The position numbers and the translations under genes are program-made. A model generated the notes under the pieces. The model was not told the origin of the DNA. It saw only the letters and a program-made list of their open reading frames with translations, and did no database searches. Positions 52,983-61,840 of a stretch of DNA of 64,000 nt are shown here, in pieces. Location: contig NZ_VOPZ01000004.1 of assembly GCF_010470665.1 (NCBI RefSeq), positions 124,001 through 188,000 on the forward strand, read 5' to 3'. Within the stretch, counting starts at the first letter, position 1. Each line of letters begins with the position of its first letter. The DNA comes from Desulfovibrio sp. JC022. Its GTDB lineage: Bacteria; Desulfobacterota; Desulfovibrionia; Desulfovibrionales; Desulfovibrionaceae.

Positions 52983-53013
52983 AAAAAAACGCGCCGGGAA
53001 AATTCCCGGCGCG
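52983..53013 (-). terminator. Stem-loop after aapJ, partial terminator
   Basis: CGCGCCGGGAA pairs with TTCCCGGCGCG (52990-53000 with 53003-53013), followed in the reverse-strand transcript by seven U's. It lies between the binding-protein gene and the permease genes, so it probably lets only part of transcription through, giving excess AapJ. Confidence 0.8.
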
Positions 53014-53034
53014 GATAATTACGTTTTTAACGAC

Positions 53035-54045
53035 CTAGCGGAAAGGCGGTGCGTAGATGAGTCCGCCTTTGTTCCACTGCTGGTTGAGTCCGCGCTCCAT
53101 GCGCAGGGGAGTTTTGGGTCCGAGGTTACGGTCAAAAATTTCACCGTAGTTACCAACGGTCTTGATGATGCGTACGGGTGCGCCTTTATCAAGGCCGAGA
53201 TCGGTCCACAGGGAACCGGTTTTGCCCAGCATGCGCTGAACTTCAGGGTCTTTGCTCTTAGCGTACATTTCTTCAACATTTGCCTGAGTAACACCCTTTT
53301 CTTCAGCAGCCATGGTCAGCCAGATTGTCCAGCGGACAATGTCGGACCACTGGTTGTCGCCGTGGCGTACAACAGGACCGAGGGGTTCCTTGGAGATCAC
53401 TTCGGAAAGAATAATGTGATCTTCGGGCTTTTCCATCAGGGAACGCTGAGCAGCAAGGCCGGAAACGTCGGTGGTGTGAACGTCACAACGGCCGGTGTCG
53501 TAAGCTTTACGAACGTCAGGCTGTTTGTCAAAAACAACGGGAGTGAAGCTCATGCCGTTTTTACGGAAAAAGTCGGAAATGTTCAGTTCGGTGGTGGAAC
53601 CGGTCTGCAAACAAACAGTTGCGCCGTCCAGTTCCTTGGCATCTTTGATACCGAGTTCCTTACGGACCATCATACCCTGACCGTCATAAAGAGTGGTCAC
53701 GGTAAAATCGAGACCGAGCTTAACGTCACGGCTCATGGTATGGGTGGTGGTGCGGGAGAGAAGATCAATTTCACCGGACTGCAAAGCGGGCAGACGCTCT
53801 TTGGAAGTGAGCGGGGTGTATTTGACTTCAGAAACATCAACGGCAGCGGCAACTGCGCGGATGAAATCAACGTCAAAACCAACACGCTTACCGTTGCTGT
53901 CCAGAGCGGAAAAACCGGGGTTTTCAATGTGGGTTCCGGCTTTGAGAAAACCGTCTTTCTTAACGTTTTCCAAAGTTCCGGCCTGGGCAATTGATGCCAT
54001 GGCCACAATCAACAGACAAATGAAAGAAGTACGAAAAAGAGCCAT
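53035..54045 (-). CDS. aapJ: Polar amino acid ABC transporter substrate-binding protein
   Basis: This 336-residue periplasmic protein has a signal peptide of about 22 residues ending AQAG. SBP_bac_3-type sequence follows: LENVKKDGFLKAGTHIENPG, GKRVGFDVDFIRAVAAAVDV near 53-72, TSKERLPALQSGEIDLLSRT near 80-99 and ATVCLQTGSTTELNISDFF near 146-164. Its ending (ERGLNQQWNKGGLIYAPPFR) is typical of the AapJ/BztA group. It binds an amino acid and delivers it to AapQM. It is first in the operon and divergent from a GntR/UTRA regulator. Confidence 0.94.
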   Translation of the reverse strand: MALFRTSFICLLIVAMASIAQAGTLENVKKDGFLKAGTHIENPGFSALDSNGKRVGFDVDFIRAVAAAVDVSEVKYTPLTSKERLPALQSGEIDLLSRTTTHTMSRDVKLGLDFTVTTLYDGQGMMVRKELGIKDAKELDGATVCLQTGSTTELNISDFFRKNGMSFTPVVFDKQPDVRKAYDTGRCDVHTTDVSGLAAQRSLMEKPEDHIILSEVISKEPLGPVVRHGDNQWSDIVRWTIWLTMAAEEKGVTQANVEEMYAKSKDPEVQRMLGKTGSLWTDLGLDKGAPVRIIKTVGNYGEIFDRNLGPKTPLRMERGLNQQWNKGGLIYAPPFR

Positions 54046-54343
54046 TTAACTACCTCCACCCTCAAAACTTCACAACGCAACATTGTGAGGGAATTCCAGT
54101 CCGTATAACAAATAATACGGCTTTGCGCTGCATAGATATTGCTGACCACCAGCCGCGGAAACATTCACTTCCGCCACCGGAATCAGTCATCCTAGTAACT
54201 CACTGTATGCACCCTTAATACACACTTGCCAAGAACAGCTCAACTGGTTTAAACCAGATTTTATAAAAAAAGTTTCAAATACGTGGAGACTCAGTATAAA
54301 TCTTGTGCCAGTTTAACGGCAAAACCTCTAACACCAACCGAGC
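54046..54343. other. Regulatory gap between aapJ and the GntR/UTRA gene
   Basis: This 298-bp stretch between divergent genes has no ORF of note. It holds the aapJ ribosome site (GGAGGTAG on the reverse strand) and the palindrome at 54244-54257. A second symmetric element, TGCC-N8-GGCA, lies at 54306-54321, just upstream of the regulator start. Confidence 0.6.
54244..54257. promoter_or_regulatory. HutC-type palindrome, candidate GntR/UTRA operator
   Basis: CTGGTTTAAACCAG is a perfect 14-bp palindrome matching the GGT-N-TA-N-ACC pattern known for HutC-subfamily GntR regulators. The gene just downstream encodes such a regulator and aapJ diverges on the other side, so control of both is likely. 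This is inference from symmetry, consensus and position. Confidence 0.6.
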
Positions 54344-54344
54344 C

Positions 54345-55058
54345 ATGGAAAAAAAACGTTACTACGAGATAGTCCGCGATCTGATCCTGCAACGCCTTGC
54401 CTCCGGAGAACTAAAACCGGGAGATAAACTGCCCTCTGAAAGGACTCTCTGCGCTGATTTATCTCTGAACAGAAACACAATCCGCCATGCCCTGCTGAAA
54501 CTGCAACGTGACGGAAAAATTTTCAGGCTGGAAAGAAAAGGCTGGTATGTGAACCCCATCCGCATGGTTTACAACCCGGCAGACCACGTTAACTTCGCCC
54601 AACTTGCCACATCGCAGGGCCGCAAAGCAGAATGGACCACTGAAGATAACGGAATAATTACGATCGAAGACACTATGGAAACATATACTAACGAGGGTTT
54701 TCCGGCCGGGACAAAAGTCTATTCCATGGAGAACACCTTCTTCATAGATGGTCAGCCAGTAGCCCGGACCCTAAACTATCTAAATGCGGAAAAACTGGAA
54801 GGGATTATCCCCAAGACTACCGACCGGGCCATGACGCAGGTAGTAGAAGAAGATTACGGTTTAAGTCTCAAACAGCGAAATCTGCTGATCAGGCCGCTGC
54901 TGCTGCCACGGGACGTGACCTCAAATCTGGGTATCCCGCACGGCTCTCCGGGAATCTACGTTAGACGAATCAAGACAGACGGCAAAGACACAGTACTCAC
55001 CGTGGAGCATGAATATTGGCGTTTCGATGCCATTGAACTGCGCGTGGACCAGATATAA
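54345..55058 (+). CDS. GntR-family regulator with UTRA domain (HutC subfamily)
   Basis: This protein of about 237 residues has a winged helix-turn-helix at the N-terminus (RYYEIVRDLILQRLASGELK, then LPSERTLCADLSLNRNTIRH) and a UTRA effector domain (FPAGTKVYSMENTFFIDGQP.. IYVRRIKTDGKDTVLTVEHEYW). ATG 54345 is chosen; the frame is open to a TTG at 54303, which lacks support, and the ribosome site of either is poor. UTRA regulators bind small metabolites such as amino acids, sugars or phosphonates. Its placement divergent to aapJQMP suggests it controls amino acid uptake. Confidence 0.9.
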   Translation: MEKKRYYEIVRDLILQRLASGELKPGDKLPSERTLCADLSLNRNTIRHALLKLQRDGKIFRLERKGWYVNPIRMVYNPADHVNFAQLATSQGRKAEWTTEDNGIITIEDTMETYTNEGFPAGTKVYSMENTFFIDGQPVARTLNYLNAEKLEGIIPKTTDRAMTQVVEEDYGLSLKQRNLLIRPLLLPRDVTSNLGIPHGSPGIYVRRIKTDGKDTVLTVEHEYWRFDAIELRVDQI

Positions 55059-55069
55059 TTTTCTACCAA

Positions 55070-55118
55070 CGCAAACAGGCCCGCAGCTTCTGAGAAACTG
55101 CGGGCCTGTTTGCGTTTT
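55070..55118. terminator. Rho-independent terminator between the GntR/UTRA and TPR genes
   Basis: A perfect 16-17 bp stem (CGCAAACAGGCCCGCAG and its complement, 55070-55086 with 55098-55114) with an 11-nt loop is followed by TTTT. It lies between converging genes. Confidence 0.92.
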
Positions 55119-55132
55119 AAAATTCTCAAACT

Positions 55133-55510
55133 TTAACCGTCAGCCGCGGCATGCTCTTCCATAACCGCAAGCAACTGTCCGGTCTTCTCAGCCTCTTCAG
55201 GCATACCCATTTCCGTAAATCCCCGAAAAGATTCACGCACAACTGCAAGGCCGTCTTCACGGTTACCGGAAACAAAAAGTAACTGCCCAAGCAACTCCCC
55301 GGCAAAACAATGCCCTTTTGATTCACCCAGTTTCTGAAAACGCGAGTACGCTTCCATAAGCATAAGTAGAGCCTGTTCCTGATTCCCTTCAGAAATTTCA
55401 AGCTTTGCCAATTCATAAAGAATTGCGGCTTTCCCTTTTGAATCTCCACTCTCTTCGCATTCCTTAAGCTTCTTTTCGTATTCCGCTCTTAATTCTGATG
55501 ACTGTTCCAT
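55133..55510 (-). CDS. Small TPR-like helical protein
   Basis: This 125-residue cytoplasmic protein starts at ATG 55510 with GGAGAA 6 bp upstream; the frame continues 21 codons further up, but without a ribosome site. It consists of about six helices with tetratricopeptide-like spacing (KGKAAILYELAKLEISEGNQ, QALLMLMEAYSRFQKLGESK, GLAVVRESFRGFTEMGMPEE). TPR units mediate protein contacts. No partner is suggested by the neighbours, which are regulators. It is acidic and alanine-rich at the end. Confidence 0.75.
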   Translation of the reverse strand: MEQSSELRAEYEKKLKECEESGDSKGKAAILYELAKLEISEGNQEQALLMLMEAYSRFQKLGESKGHCFAGELLGQLLFVSGNREDGLAVVRESFRGFTEMGMPEEAEKTGQLLAVMEEHAAADG

Positions 55511-55648
55511 ATATTCTCCAAAATTATTTTTAAACTGAACGCTAAAACTATTAACGGTTTTTAGAAAGGTCAAGACACTGCCCTATCTTGCTGAAAACAC
55601 ACATATCCTGTAGCTGAAATATAAAGAACATAACATCGGAGCCATAAA

Positions 55649-56872
55649 ATGCGCGCTGCCAACAGGGACATGATGCGGGCCATCAACCGCTGCAACATCC
55701 TCAGAACCATCAGGATGGGCGGTTGTATTTCCAGAAAAGATATTGCCGGGCAGACCGGACTGAGCCTTGCCACGGTAACAGGCATCACCGCCGAATTCAT
55801 CAAAGAAGGAATCGTTTACGAAAAAGAGGCGGTATCCTCCACATCGGGCCGCCCTCCGGTGCTGCTGGCCTTGAATCCGGACGGCGCATTTGTGGCCGGA
55901 GCCTATATTTCAGCCGATAAAATCAGCGTGGTCATCATCAATCTTGAGGCCAAGGTGGTGGGATCACATTTTGTGCGCGTAACTCCGGGCATAAATTCAC
56001 CGCAGGAAATCATCGAACTGCTTGCTGAAGCCATAAAGACCTGCCGACTTAACAATGGTTTCATTCCTGACGATATTGTGGGGCTGGGTCTGGGCATCCC
56101 CGGTCTGGTCAACCACCGAGAGGGGCTCATCCACTTTCATCCCGGATTCAATCGCGGCGCGGGCTGGGAAGACGTACCCTTCAGCAGCCTTGTGGAGCAG
56201 GAAACCGGATTCCAGACATTCATTGAAAACAGCTCCAACACCCTTGCTATTTACGAGCAATGGTTCGGAGATGCACGCGGCTGCGAGAATTTCTTTGTGG
56301 TCACCCTTGAACACGGCATCGGGCTGGGGCTGATCGTCAACGGCAGGCTGGTCCGCGGCTGGAAAGGCATGGCTGGGGAACTGGGCCATGTAAGCTGCTA
56401 CCAGAACGAACAGCCGTGCAGGTGCGGATTGAGCGGCTGCCTTGAGGCTGTCGGCTCAAATTTCTCTATTTTGCGCGATGCAAAACAACTAGCTCAAAAA
56501 AACGTATGGCACCCCGCAAATCCTGAAAAAATCAAGATAGAAGACGTCATTGATGCAGCCAAACAGGGACACCCGGAATTACAAAATATTTTTACTCAGG
56601 CCGGGACCGTACTGGGCAGGCGTATTTCAGATTTGACCCGTGTGCTTGACCCGGAAAAAGTTATCATCACCGGAAAAAGCTATCTGGCCAAAGATATGCT
56701 TTTCGCGCCCCTGAACAAAGCCATGGAAAGCCGGGCCTGCGAAGTTTTCGGACAGATACCGGAACTGGTCATCCGTCCATGGAAAGAAGAAAACTACGCC
56801 CGCGGGGCAGGAGCACTGGTACTGGAAAAACTGCACCAGAGCTGCGCCATCCCCGAGGACTTGTACGAATAG
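55649..56872 (+). CDS. ROK family transcriptional regulator (NagC/Mlc-like)
   Basis: This 407-residue regulator has an N-terminal winged helix (about 12-65: NRCNILRTIRMGGCISRKDI, then GLSLATVTGITAEFI) and a sugar-kinase-like ROK domain with IVGLGLGIPGLVN near 148-160, TLEHGIGLGLIVNGRL near 217-232 and the zinc motif GELGHVSC..CRCGLSGCLEAV near 240-268. It lacks the strict DxGxT phosphate loop at the start of the ROK domain (VAGAYISADK instead), as in repressors rather than kinases. It abuts ptsI in a GlcNAc cluster, so it most likely senses GlcNAc-6-phosphate and controls the nag genes. Confidence 0.9.
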   Translation: MRAANRDMMRAINRCNILRTIRMGGCISRKDIAGQTGLSLATVTGITAEFIKEGIVYEKEAVSSTSGRPPVLLALNPDGAFVAGAYISADKISVVIINLEAKVVGSHFVRVTPGINSPQEIIELLAEAIKTCRLNNGFIPDDIVGLGLGIPGLVNHREGLIHFHPGFNRGAGWEDVPFSSLVEQETGFQTFIENSSNTLAIYEQWFGDARGCENFFVVTLEHGIGLGLIVNGRLVRGWKGMAGELGHVSCYQNEQPCRCGLSGCLEAVGSNFSILRDAKQLAQKNVWHPANPEKIKIEDVIDAAKQGHPELQNIFTQAGTVLGRRISDLTRVLDPEKVIITGKSYLAKDMLFAPLNKAMESRACEVFGQIPELVIRPWKEENYARGAGALVLEKLHQSCAIPEDLYE

Positions 56873-58585
56873 TTAAGAAAGATACTTTTCCAGCTTGGCC
56901 CGCACTTCATCCGCTGTGGCAAGGGCCAGCACCTTGCGCGCAAGCTCACGCAGTTCTGCACGGCTGTGTTTGCGGATGGCACTTTTAACCCGTGGGATAT
57001 GAACCGGACTCATGGAGAGTTCTTCCACCCCAAGGCCGATCAAGAGCAGAGAGGAAAGCACATCCCCGGCCATCTGCCCGCAAACGCAGACGGGTTTTCC
57101 CTCTTCACGGGCGGCGTCAGTGGCCTGCTTGATGGACATGAGCACTGCTGGTGAAAGCTGCTCAAACAAATCGGCAATGCGTTCATTCTGGCGGTCTACC
57201 GCAAGAGTATACTGGGTCAGGTCATTGGTACCTATACTGAAAAAATCCGTCTCCCGGATCAGGTGCGGAGCAAGGAACACCGCCGCCGGAGTCTCGATCA
57301 TCACCCCCACGGGAAGTTTGTCCGCATGGGAAATCCCGTCATGCTCAAGAGAAGCTTTTGCTTCAGCCAGAAATTCCTTAAACCTGCGCACTTCATCAAG
57401 TGATGAAATCATGGGAATCAGGATACGCACATCCCCGTGCACCCCGGCCCGCAGCAAGGCCCGCAACTGCTTGACCAATAATCCGGGACGCTCAAAACAA
57501 AGCCGTATACCCCGGCAGCCAAGAAATGGATTGGCCTCTTCAGGCAGGGCCAGATAAGGCAGATCCTTATCTCCGCCCACATCAAGAGTACGGATAACCA
57601 CAGGCCTGCCCTGCATATCATCCACCACGGACTTAAAAGCCTGATACTGCTCTTCTTCATCCGGGGATTCACTTTTTTCCATGAACAAAAATTCAACCCG
57701 GTACAGTCCCACGCCCTGAGCACCTTTGGACACAGCCGGACCGCTTTCAGAAGGGGAACCGATATTGGCTGCCAGCTTGATCTCCACTCCATCCGTGGTT
57801 ACGGCGGGTAGTTCACGAAGCTCCTCAAGCTGTTTGCGTTCAATCCGATATTGCTCCTGCTGATACTTAATCTGATCCAGCTGCGATGAAGTGGGATTCA
57901 CCAGAATGCGGTTATGCTCGGCGTCAAGGCCGACCATCTCCCCATCTTTGATCAGGGAGGTGGCACCGTCCGCAGCCACAATGGCCGGAATTTCCATGGA
58001 TGCAGCCATGATGGCGGTATGCGAAGTGCGGTTGCCCTTTTCGGTGATAATGCCTTTGACCTTGGAGGTATCAAGAGTCGCAGTCTGGGAAGGAGTAAGA
58101 TCTTCGGCCACGAGGATCACTTCATTATCGATAAGCTCCAAACCCTGCGGAGAAATTCCCAGACAGTTCAGCACCAGACGATGCCCGAGGTCGCGGATAT
58201 CGGCGGCACGGGCGCGCAAATATTCATCCTCCAGCTCTTCCATGGCGGCGGCGTGTTCATTGACCACATCCTCCACTGCTGCCGGGGCGGGGAAACGCTG
58301 TTCGCGTATTTTTTCAATCACCGCTTCGGAAAACTCTTCGTCTTCCACCAGCATGAGATGGCCTTCAAAGATTGCGGCCTTATCGGCACCGAGCTTCTTT
58401 TCCACCTGCGCGGCAATATTGGCCAGCTGGGCTGCGGACTTCTCCACTGCACCTTTGAACCGTTCAATTTCCAGATCTGTCGCGCCGGGAGCAACAGCTG
58501 CCCGATCAAAAGCCACATCCTCATTTTTCACCACCAGCGCAGATGCAAGGGCCACTCCGGGAGAAACAGCAATTCCGCCAACCAT
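56873..58585 (-). CDS. ptsI: Phosphoenolpyruvate-protein phosphotransferase (PTS enzyme I)
   Basis: This 570-residue cytoplasmic enzyme takes phosphate from PEP and passes it to HPr. The swivelling domain has the active histidine in GNRTSHTAIMAASMEIPAIV near 186-205. The PEP-binding barrel has GVGLYRVEFLFMEKSESPDE near 289, GCRGIRLCFERP near 362 and SIGTNDLTQYTLAVDRQNE near 445, with catalytic Cys in KPVCVCGQMAGD near 495. Length is normal. It lies 39 bp after ptsH. Its stop codon directly abuts that of the ROK gene, with no room for a terminator. Confidence 0.96.
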   Translation of the reverse strand: MVGGIAVSPGVALASALVVKNEDVAFDRAAVAPGATDLEIERFKGAVEKSAAQLANIAAQVEKKLGADKAAIFEGHLMLVEDEEFSEAVIEKIREQRFPAPAAVEDVVNEHAAAMEELEDEYLRARAADIRDLGHRLVLNCLGISPQGLELIDNEVILVAEDLTPSQTATLDTSKVKGIITEKGNRTSHTAIMAASMEIPAIVAADGATSLIKDGEMVGLDAEHNRILVNPTSSQLDQIKYQQEQYRIERKQLEELRELPAVTTDGVEIKLAANIGSPSESGPAVSKGAQGVGLYRVEFLFMEKSESPDEEEQYQAFKSVVDDMQGRPVVIRTLDVGGDKDLPYLALPEEANPFLGCRGIRLCFERPGLLVKQLRALLRAGVHGDVRILIPMISSLDEVRRFKEFLAEAKASLEHDGISHADKLPVGVMIETPAAVFLAPHLIRETDFFSIGTNDLTQYTLAVDRQNERIADLFEQLSPAVLMSIKQATDAAREEGKPVCVCGQMAGDVLSSLLLIGLGVEELSMSPVHIPRVKSAIRKHSRAELRELARKVLALATADEVRAKLEKYLS

Positions 58586-58624
58586 AGCAAAAACCTCCGC
58601 AAACCTTTTCAGGTTAATTCGCGG

Positions 58625-58882
58625 TTATTTGAGTGAACTTAAAAATTCAGCAAGATTCTTAACAGCTTCCTGTTCATCACTGCCGGAAGCCTCAATGTGC
58701 AATTCAGCACCCTTGACCAGTTCCAGCAATTGCAGCTTGAAAAGGCTCTTGGCACTGGCGGATTTGCCGCCCACAGTGACTTTGATGTCGGACTCATAGC
58801 CCTTGGCAAGCTTGACAAATTCGGATGCGGGACGGACGTGCAGACCGTCTTCCGCTGTGATGGTAATTGTTTTCTCAGCCAT
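58625..58882 (-). CDS. ptsH: Phosphocarrier protein HPr
   Basis: This 85-residue protein carries phosphate from enzyme I to the EIIA domain. The active His15-type site is in EDGLHVRPASEFVKLA. The region around the regulatory serine is GGKSASAKSLFKLQLLELVKG, split here as KSASAKSLF; the sequence keeps Ser at the position used by HPr kinase in some bacteria. It is between the permease gene (64 bp) and ptsI (39 bp), forming one operon nagE-ptsH-ptsI. Confidence 0.95.
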   Translation of the reverse strand: MAEKTITITAEDGLHVRPASEFVKLAKGYESDIKVTVGGKSASAKSLFKLQLLELVKGAELHIEASGSDEQEAVKNLAEFLSSLK

Positions 58883-58946
58883 TTCTTTATCCTTTTTTCT
58901 TATTCAATCCGGCCCCGGCAAAATGCCGGGACCGGAATTTTAACGG

Positions 58947-60806
58947 CTATTTTTTCTTCAGGGTCAGGATCGGAACACCGATTGAAACTTTACCTGCGGA
59001 CTTGGTCATAGCAGTAAACTCATCAGCATTGCTGACCACAACCGGGGTAATCACCGAGCTGGCCTTTTCTTTAAGCAGCTTAAGGTCAAAGCGAATTACC
59101 GGATCACCCTTTTTAACGGTTGCACCCTCTTCAGCCACACGGGTGAACCCTTCCCCTTTGAGGGAGACGGTATCAATACCGAAATGGACAAAGAGTTCAA
59201 CCCCGTCTTCGGTCTCCATGCTGAATGCATGGTTGGTCTTGAAGATCTTACCAATTACACCGTCAGCAGGTGCGCACATTATATCACCGGAAGGAATGAT
59301 CGCCACACCGTCCCCCACAGCCTTGTCAGCGAAAACCGGGTCCGGGGTCTCTTCAATGGGAATGATTTCACCTTCGATAGGAGCGTAAAGAGTGATTGCG
59401 TCTCCTGCGGAGAGTTCACTCTCTTCACGCTGCATACCGCCCATGGCCATGGCGACCAGTTCAGCCTGAGTACCCAGAATTACCTGAACGCCCTTTTCAC
59501 CGACCCGCACAACGCCCTTGGCACCGCAACGCTTGAGACCGTCTTCATTAATAATGGAGGGGTCCTTTACTTCAAGGCGGAGTCTGGTGATGCAGGAATC
59601 AATGTTGACGAGGTTTGCAGGGCCGCCAAGCTCACGGATGCAGGATTGAGCCAGATTAAGGGTGTCTTCATCGGAAACATCAACCGGAACAAGTGCATCA
59701 TCTTCTTCGCGTCCGGGAGTCTTGAGATCAAAGAACCTGATGGCGAAAACAAAAAGGAAGTAATAAATAACAAAGAATACGCCGCCAAGGGCCAGTCCCA
59801 TCAGGGGATTGGTGGCAAGACCGTAGTTCAGTACATAATCAATAGCCCCGGCGGAAAACCCGAAGCCGAGCTTAATATTAAAGATCGAACACAGTGCGAG
59901 TGAAACCCCGGTCAGCAGTGCGTGCACAGCGTAGAGTGCCGGAGCAATAAACATGAACATGTATTCGATAGGCTCGGTAACCCCGGTCAAAAAGGCTGTG
60001 AAGGCAACCGAAAAAAGAATACCACCGATCATGGCCCTGTTTTCAGGCTTGGCAGTGCGGTAGATTGCCAGAGCTGCTGCGGGCAGTCCGAACATCATAA
60101 TCGGAAAAAAACCGGACATGAATCCACCGGCAGTGGGGTCTCCGGCAAAAAACCTGTGCAGGTCGCCGTGCACAACCTGCCCGGCAGCATTGGTGAAATC
60201 ACCAAACTGAAACCAGACAATATTGTTCATGATATGATGCAGTCCGGTGGGGATGAGCAGTCTGTTCATGGTGCCGTAAACAAAGGTTCCCACCGGGCCG
60301 GAACCGATTACCCAGTTGGCGATGGCATCAATGACGCCCTGAATGGGAGGCCATGCAAAACTGAAAACATACGCCAATACCAGCGCACAACCGGAGGTGA
60401 CGATAGGTACAAACCTCCGTCCCCCGAAGAAGGCCAGCCATTCCACAAGTTTTATATTGTAATAACGGTTGTAGAGCAGTCCGGCAGTAATACCCATGAT
60501 GATCCCGGAAAGGACTCCCATATTGATGTCTTTATTCAAACTGCCGATAGCGGCGGTGAAGACAAGATAACCGATACCCCCGGCCAGTGCGGAAGCCCCG
60601 GCATTATCCTTGGAAAGACCTACAGCAACACCGATGGCAAAAATCAACGGCAGATTGGAAAAAATCGCATCCCCGGCCTTAAAAATAAATGGAATATCAA
60701 GCAAGTCACCGGCCCCCAGACGCAGCATCAGAGCCGCAACCGGCAGCACAGCGATGGGCAGCATCAATGAGCGGCCCAGCTTCTGCAATCCTTCCAGAAT
60801 CCTCAT
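58947..60806 (-). CDS. nagE: PTS N-acetylglucosamine/glucose-type EIICBA permease
   Basis: This 619-residue inner-membrane protein imports and phosphorylates a sugar. Domain order is C-B-A: EIIC about 1-370 (GLQKLGRSLMLPIAVLPVAA; FLTGVTEPIEYMFMFIAPAL near 275), EIIB about 385-465 with phospho-Cys in NIDSCITRLRLEV, and EIIA about 480-619 with phospho-His in GVELFVHFGIDTVSL near 560. The glucose and GlcNAc types are similar, but the adjacent nagB-nagA and ROK regulator point to N-acetylglucosamine. First gene of the nagE-ptsH-ptsI operon; the start follows CAGGAGTG. Confidence 0.93.
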   Translation of the reverse strand: MRILEGLQKLGRSLMLPIAVLPVAALMLRLGAGDLLDIPFIFKAGDAIFSNLPLIFAIGVAVGLSKDNAGASALAGGIGYLVFTAAIGSLNKDINMGVLSGIIMGITAGLLYNRYYNIKLVEWLAFFGGRRFVPIVTSGCALVLAYVFSFAWPPIQGVIDAIANWVIGSGPVGTFVYGTMNRLLIPTGLHHIMNNIVWFQFGDFTNAAGQVVHGDLHRFFAGDPTAGGFMSGFFPIMMFGLPAAALAIYRTAKPENRAMIGGILFSVAFTAFLTGVTEPIEYMFMFIAPALYAVHALLTGVSLALCSIFNIKLGFGFSAGAIDYVLNYGLATNPLMGLALGGVFFVIYYFLFVFAIRFFDLKTPGREEDDALVPVDVSDEDTLNLAQSCIRELGGPANLVNIDSCITRLRLEVKDPSIINEDGLKRCGAKGVVRVGEKGVQVILGTQAELVAMAMGGMQREESELSAGDAITLYAPIEGEIIPIEETPDPVFADKAVGDGVAIIPSGDIMCAPADGVIGKIFKTNHAFSMETEDGVELFVHFGIDTVSLKGEGFTRVAEEGATVKKGDPVIRFDLKLLKEKASSVITPVVVSNADEFTAMTKSAGKVSIGVPILTLKKK

Positions 60807-60959
60807 AACATCACTCCTGGCAAATTGTTGATTATTCCGGGCACGGCTTCCCTGTAGTCCACGCCCGTCATCCCTCTAATACTTGAATCCTGATTTGCAC
60901 AATACTGTCTAGCAACTTCCATCTCAACTTTATTTAATTTTTTTAATCAGCAAAAAAAG

Positions 60960-60965
60960 TATAAT
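60960..60965 (+). promoter_or_regulatory. Likely -10 box of nagBA
   Basis: A consensus TATAAT lies 70 bp upstream of the nagB start in the 228-bp gap to nagE. The -35 position holds only a T-tract, so an activator or UP-type contact may help. AT-rich inverted segments nearby (TTTATTTAA..TTAAT) could be ROK repressor contacts; this is a guess. Confidence 0.4.
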
Positions 60966-61034
60966 GAGTTGATTTCTTCCCCTCAAAATGAATAATTTCG
61001 CATTAAAGGAAAGTTTTAATGCATGGAGGAAAGC

Positions 61035-61832
61035 ATGAGACTCGTTCCGTTAAAAACCGATCCGGGCTGGTGGACCGCCCATTACATCGCAAGGAAAATC
61101 AATTTTTTTTCCCCGAATAAAAGAAAGCCCTTCGTGCTAGGCCTTCCAACCGGAGGGACCCCTGTAAGTATGTATAAAGAGCTGATAAACCTGCACCGCG
61201 CCGGGAAAGTCAGCTTTGAACATGTGGTGACATTCAATATGGATGAATACGTTGGGCTGCCCGAAGATCATCCTCAGAGTTACCACTATTACATGTATGA
61301 AAATTTCTTCAACCATATTGATATCCCGCAGGAAAACATCAACCTGCTGGACGGTAACGCTCCCGATCCCGAAGCGCAGTGCGAAGCCTACGAACAGAAA
61401 ATAAAAAATTACGGCGGAGTGCATATCTTCGTCGGCGGTGTGGGAACTGACGGACATATTGCTTTTAACGAACCGGCCTCCTCTCTTTCCTCCCGCACAC
61501 GAATCAAGACCCTGACCGTTGAAACCCGTATGGGTAATTCCCGCTTTTTTAATAATGACATGGAAGCTGTGCCCAAGTTCGCCCTCACCGTGGGAGTAGG
61601 AACCCTGCTTGATTCAAGGGAAGTAATCATCCTTGCATCCGGCCTGAATAAAGCTCTGGCCGTATCATATGCAGTGGAACACGGAGTGAACCACCTCTGG
61701 ACAATCTCAGCCCTGCAACTGCACCGCAAAGGTATCCTTGTCTGTGATGAGGATGCAACCATGGAACTAAAAGTTAAGACACTTAAATATTTTAAGCAAA
61801 TAGAAGCAGAGAACCTGCAAGATCCCAAATAG
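61035..61832 (+). CDS. nagB: Glucosamine-6-phosphate deaminase
   Basis: This 265-residue enzyme converts glucosamine-6-phosphate to fructose-6-phosphate and ammonia. ATG 61035 is the start; an ATG at 61023 overlaps the GGAGGAA ribosome site. Motifs: [36 protein letters not shown] near 36-52, [21 protein letters not shown] near 68-88 with the catalytic Asp, [23 protein letters not shown] (as [15 protein letters not shown] near 135) and [14 protein letters not shown]. Allosteric residues were not checked in detail. It is followed 8 bp later by nagA. Confidence 0.96.
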   Translation: MRLVPLKTDPGWWTAHYIARKINFFSPNKRKPFVLGLPTGGTPVSMYKELINLHRAGKVSFEHVVTFNMDEYVGLPEDHPQSYHYYMYENFFNHIDIPQENINLLDGNAPDPEAQCEAYEQKIKNYGGVHIFVGGVGTDGHIAFNEPASSLSSRTRIKTLTVETRMGNSRFFNNDMEAVPKFALTVGVGTLLDSREVIILASGLNKALAVSYAVEHGVNHLWTISALQLHRKGILVCDEDATMELKVKTLKYFKQIEAENLQDPK

Positions 61833-61840
61833 GCGAGAGC

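Noticed and set aside
57914-58636. Long plus-strand open frames opposite ptsI (240 and 302 codons)
   Set aside because: Low-complexity His/Ser-rich translations antisense to an obvious enzyme I gene.
59922-60770. Plus-strand open frame opposite nagE (282 codons)
   Set aside because: Antisense shadow of the EIIC domain with no recognisable protein features.
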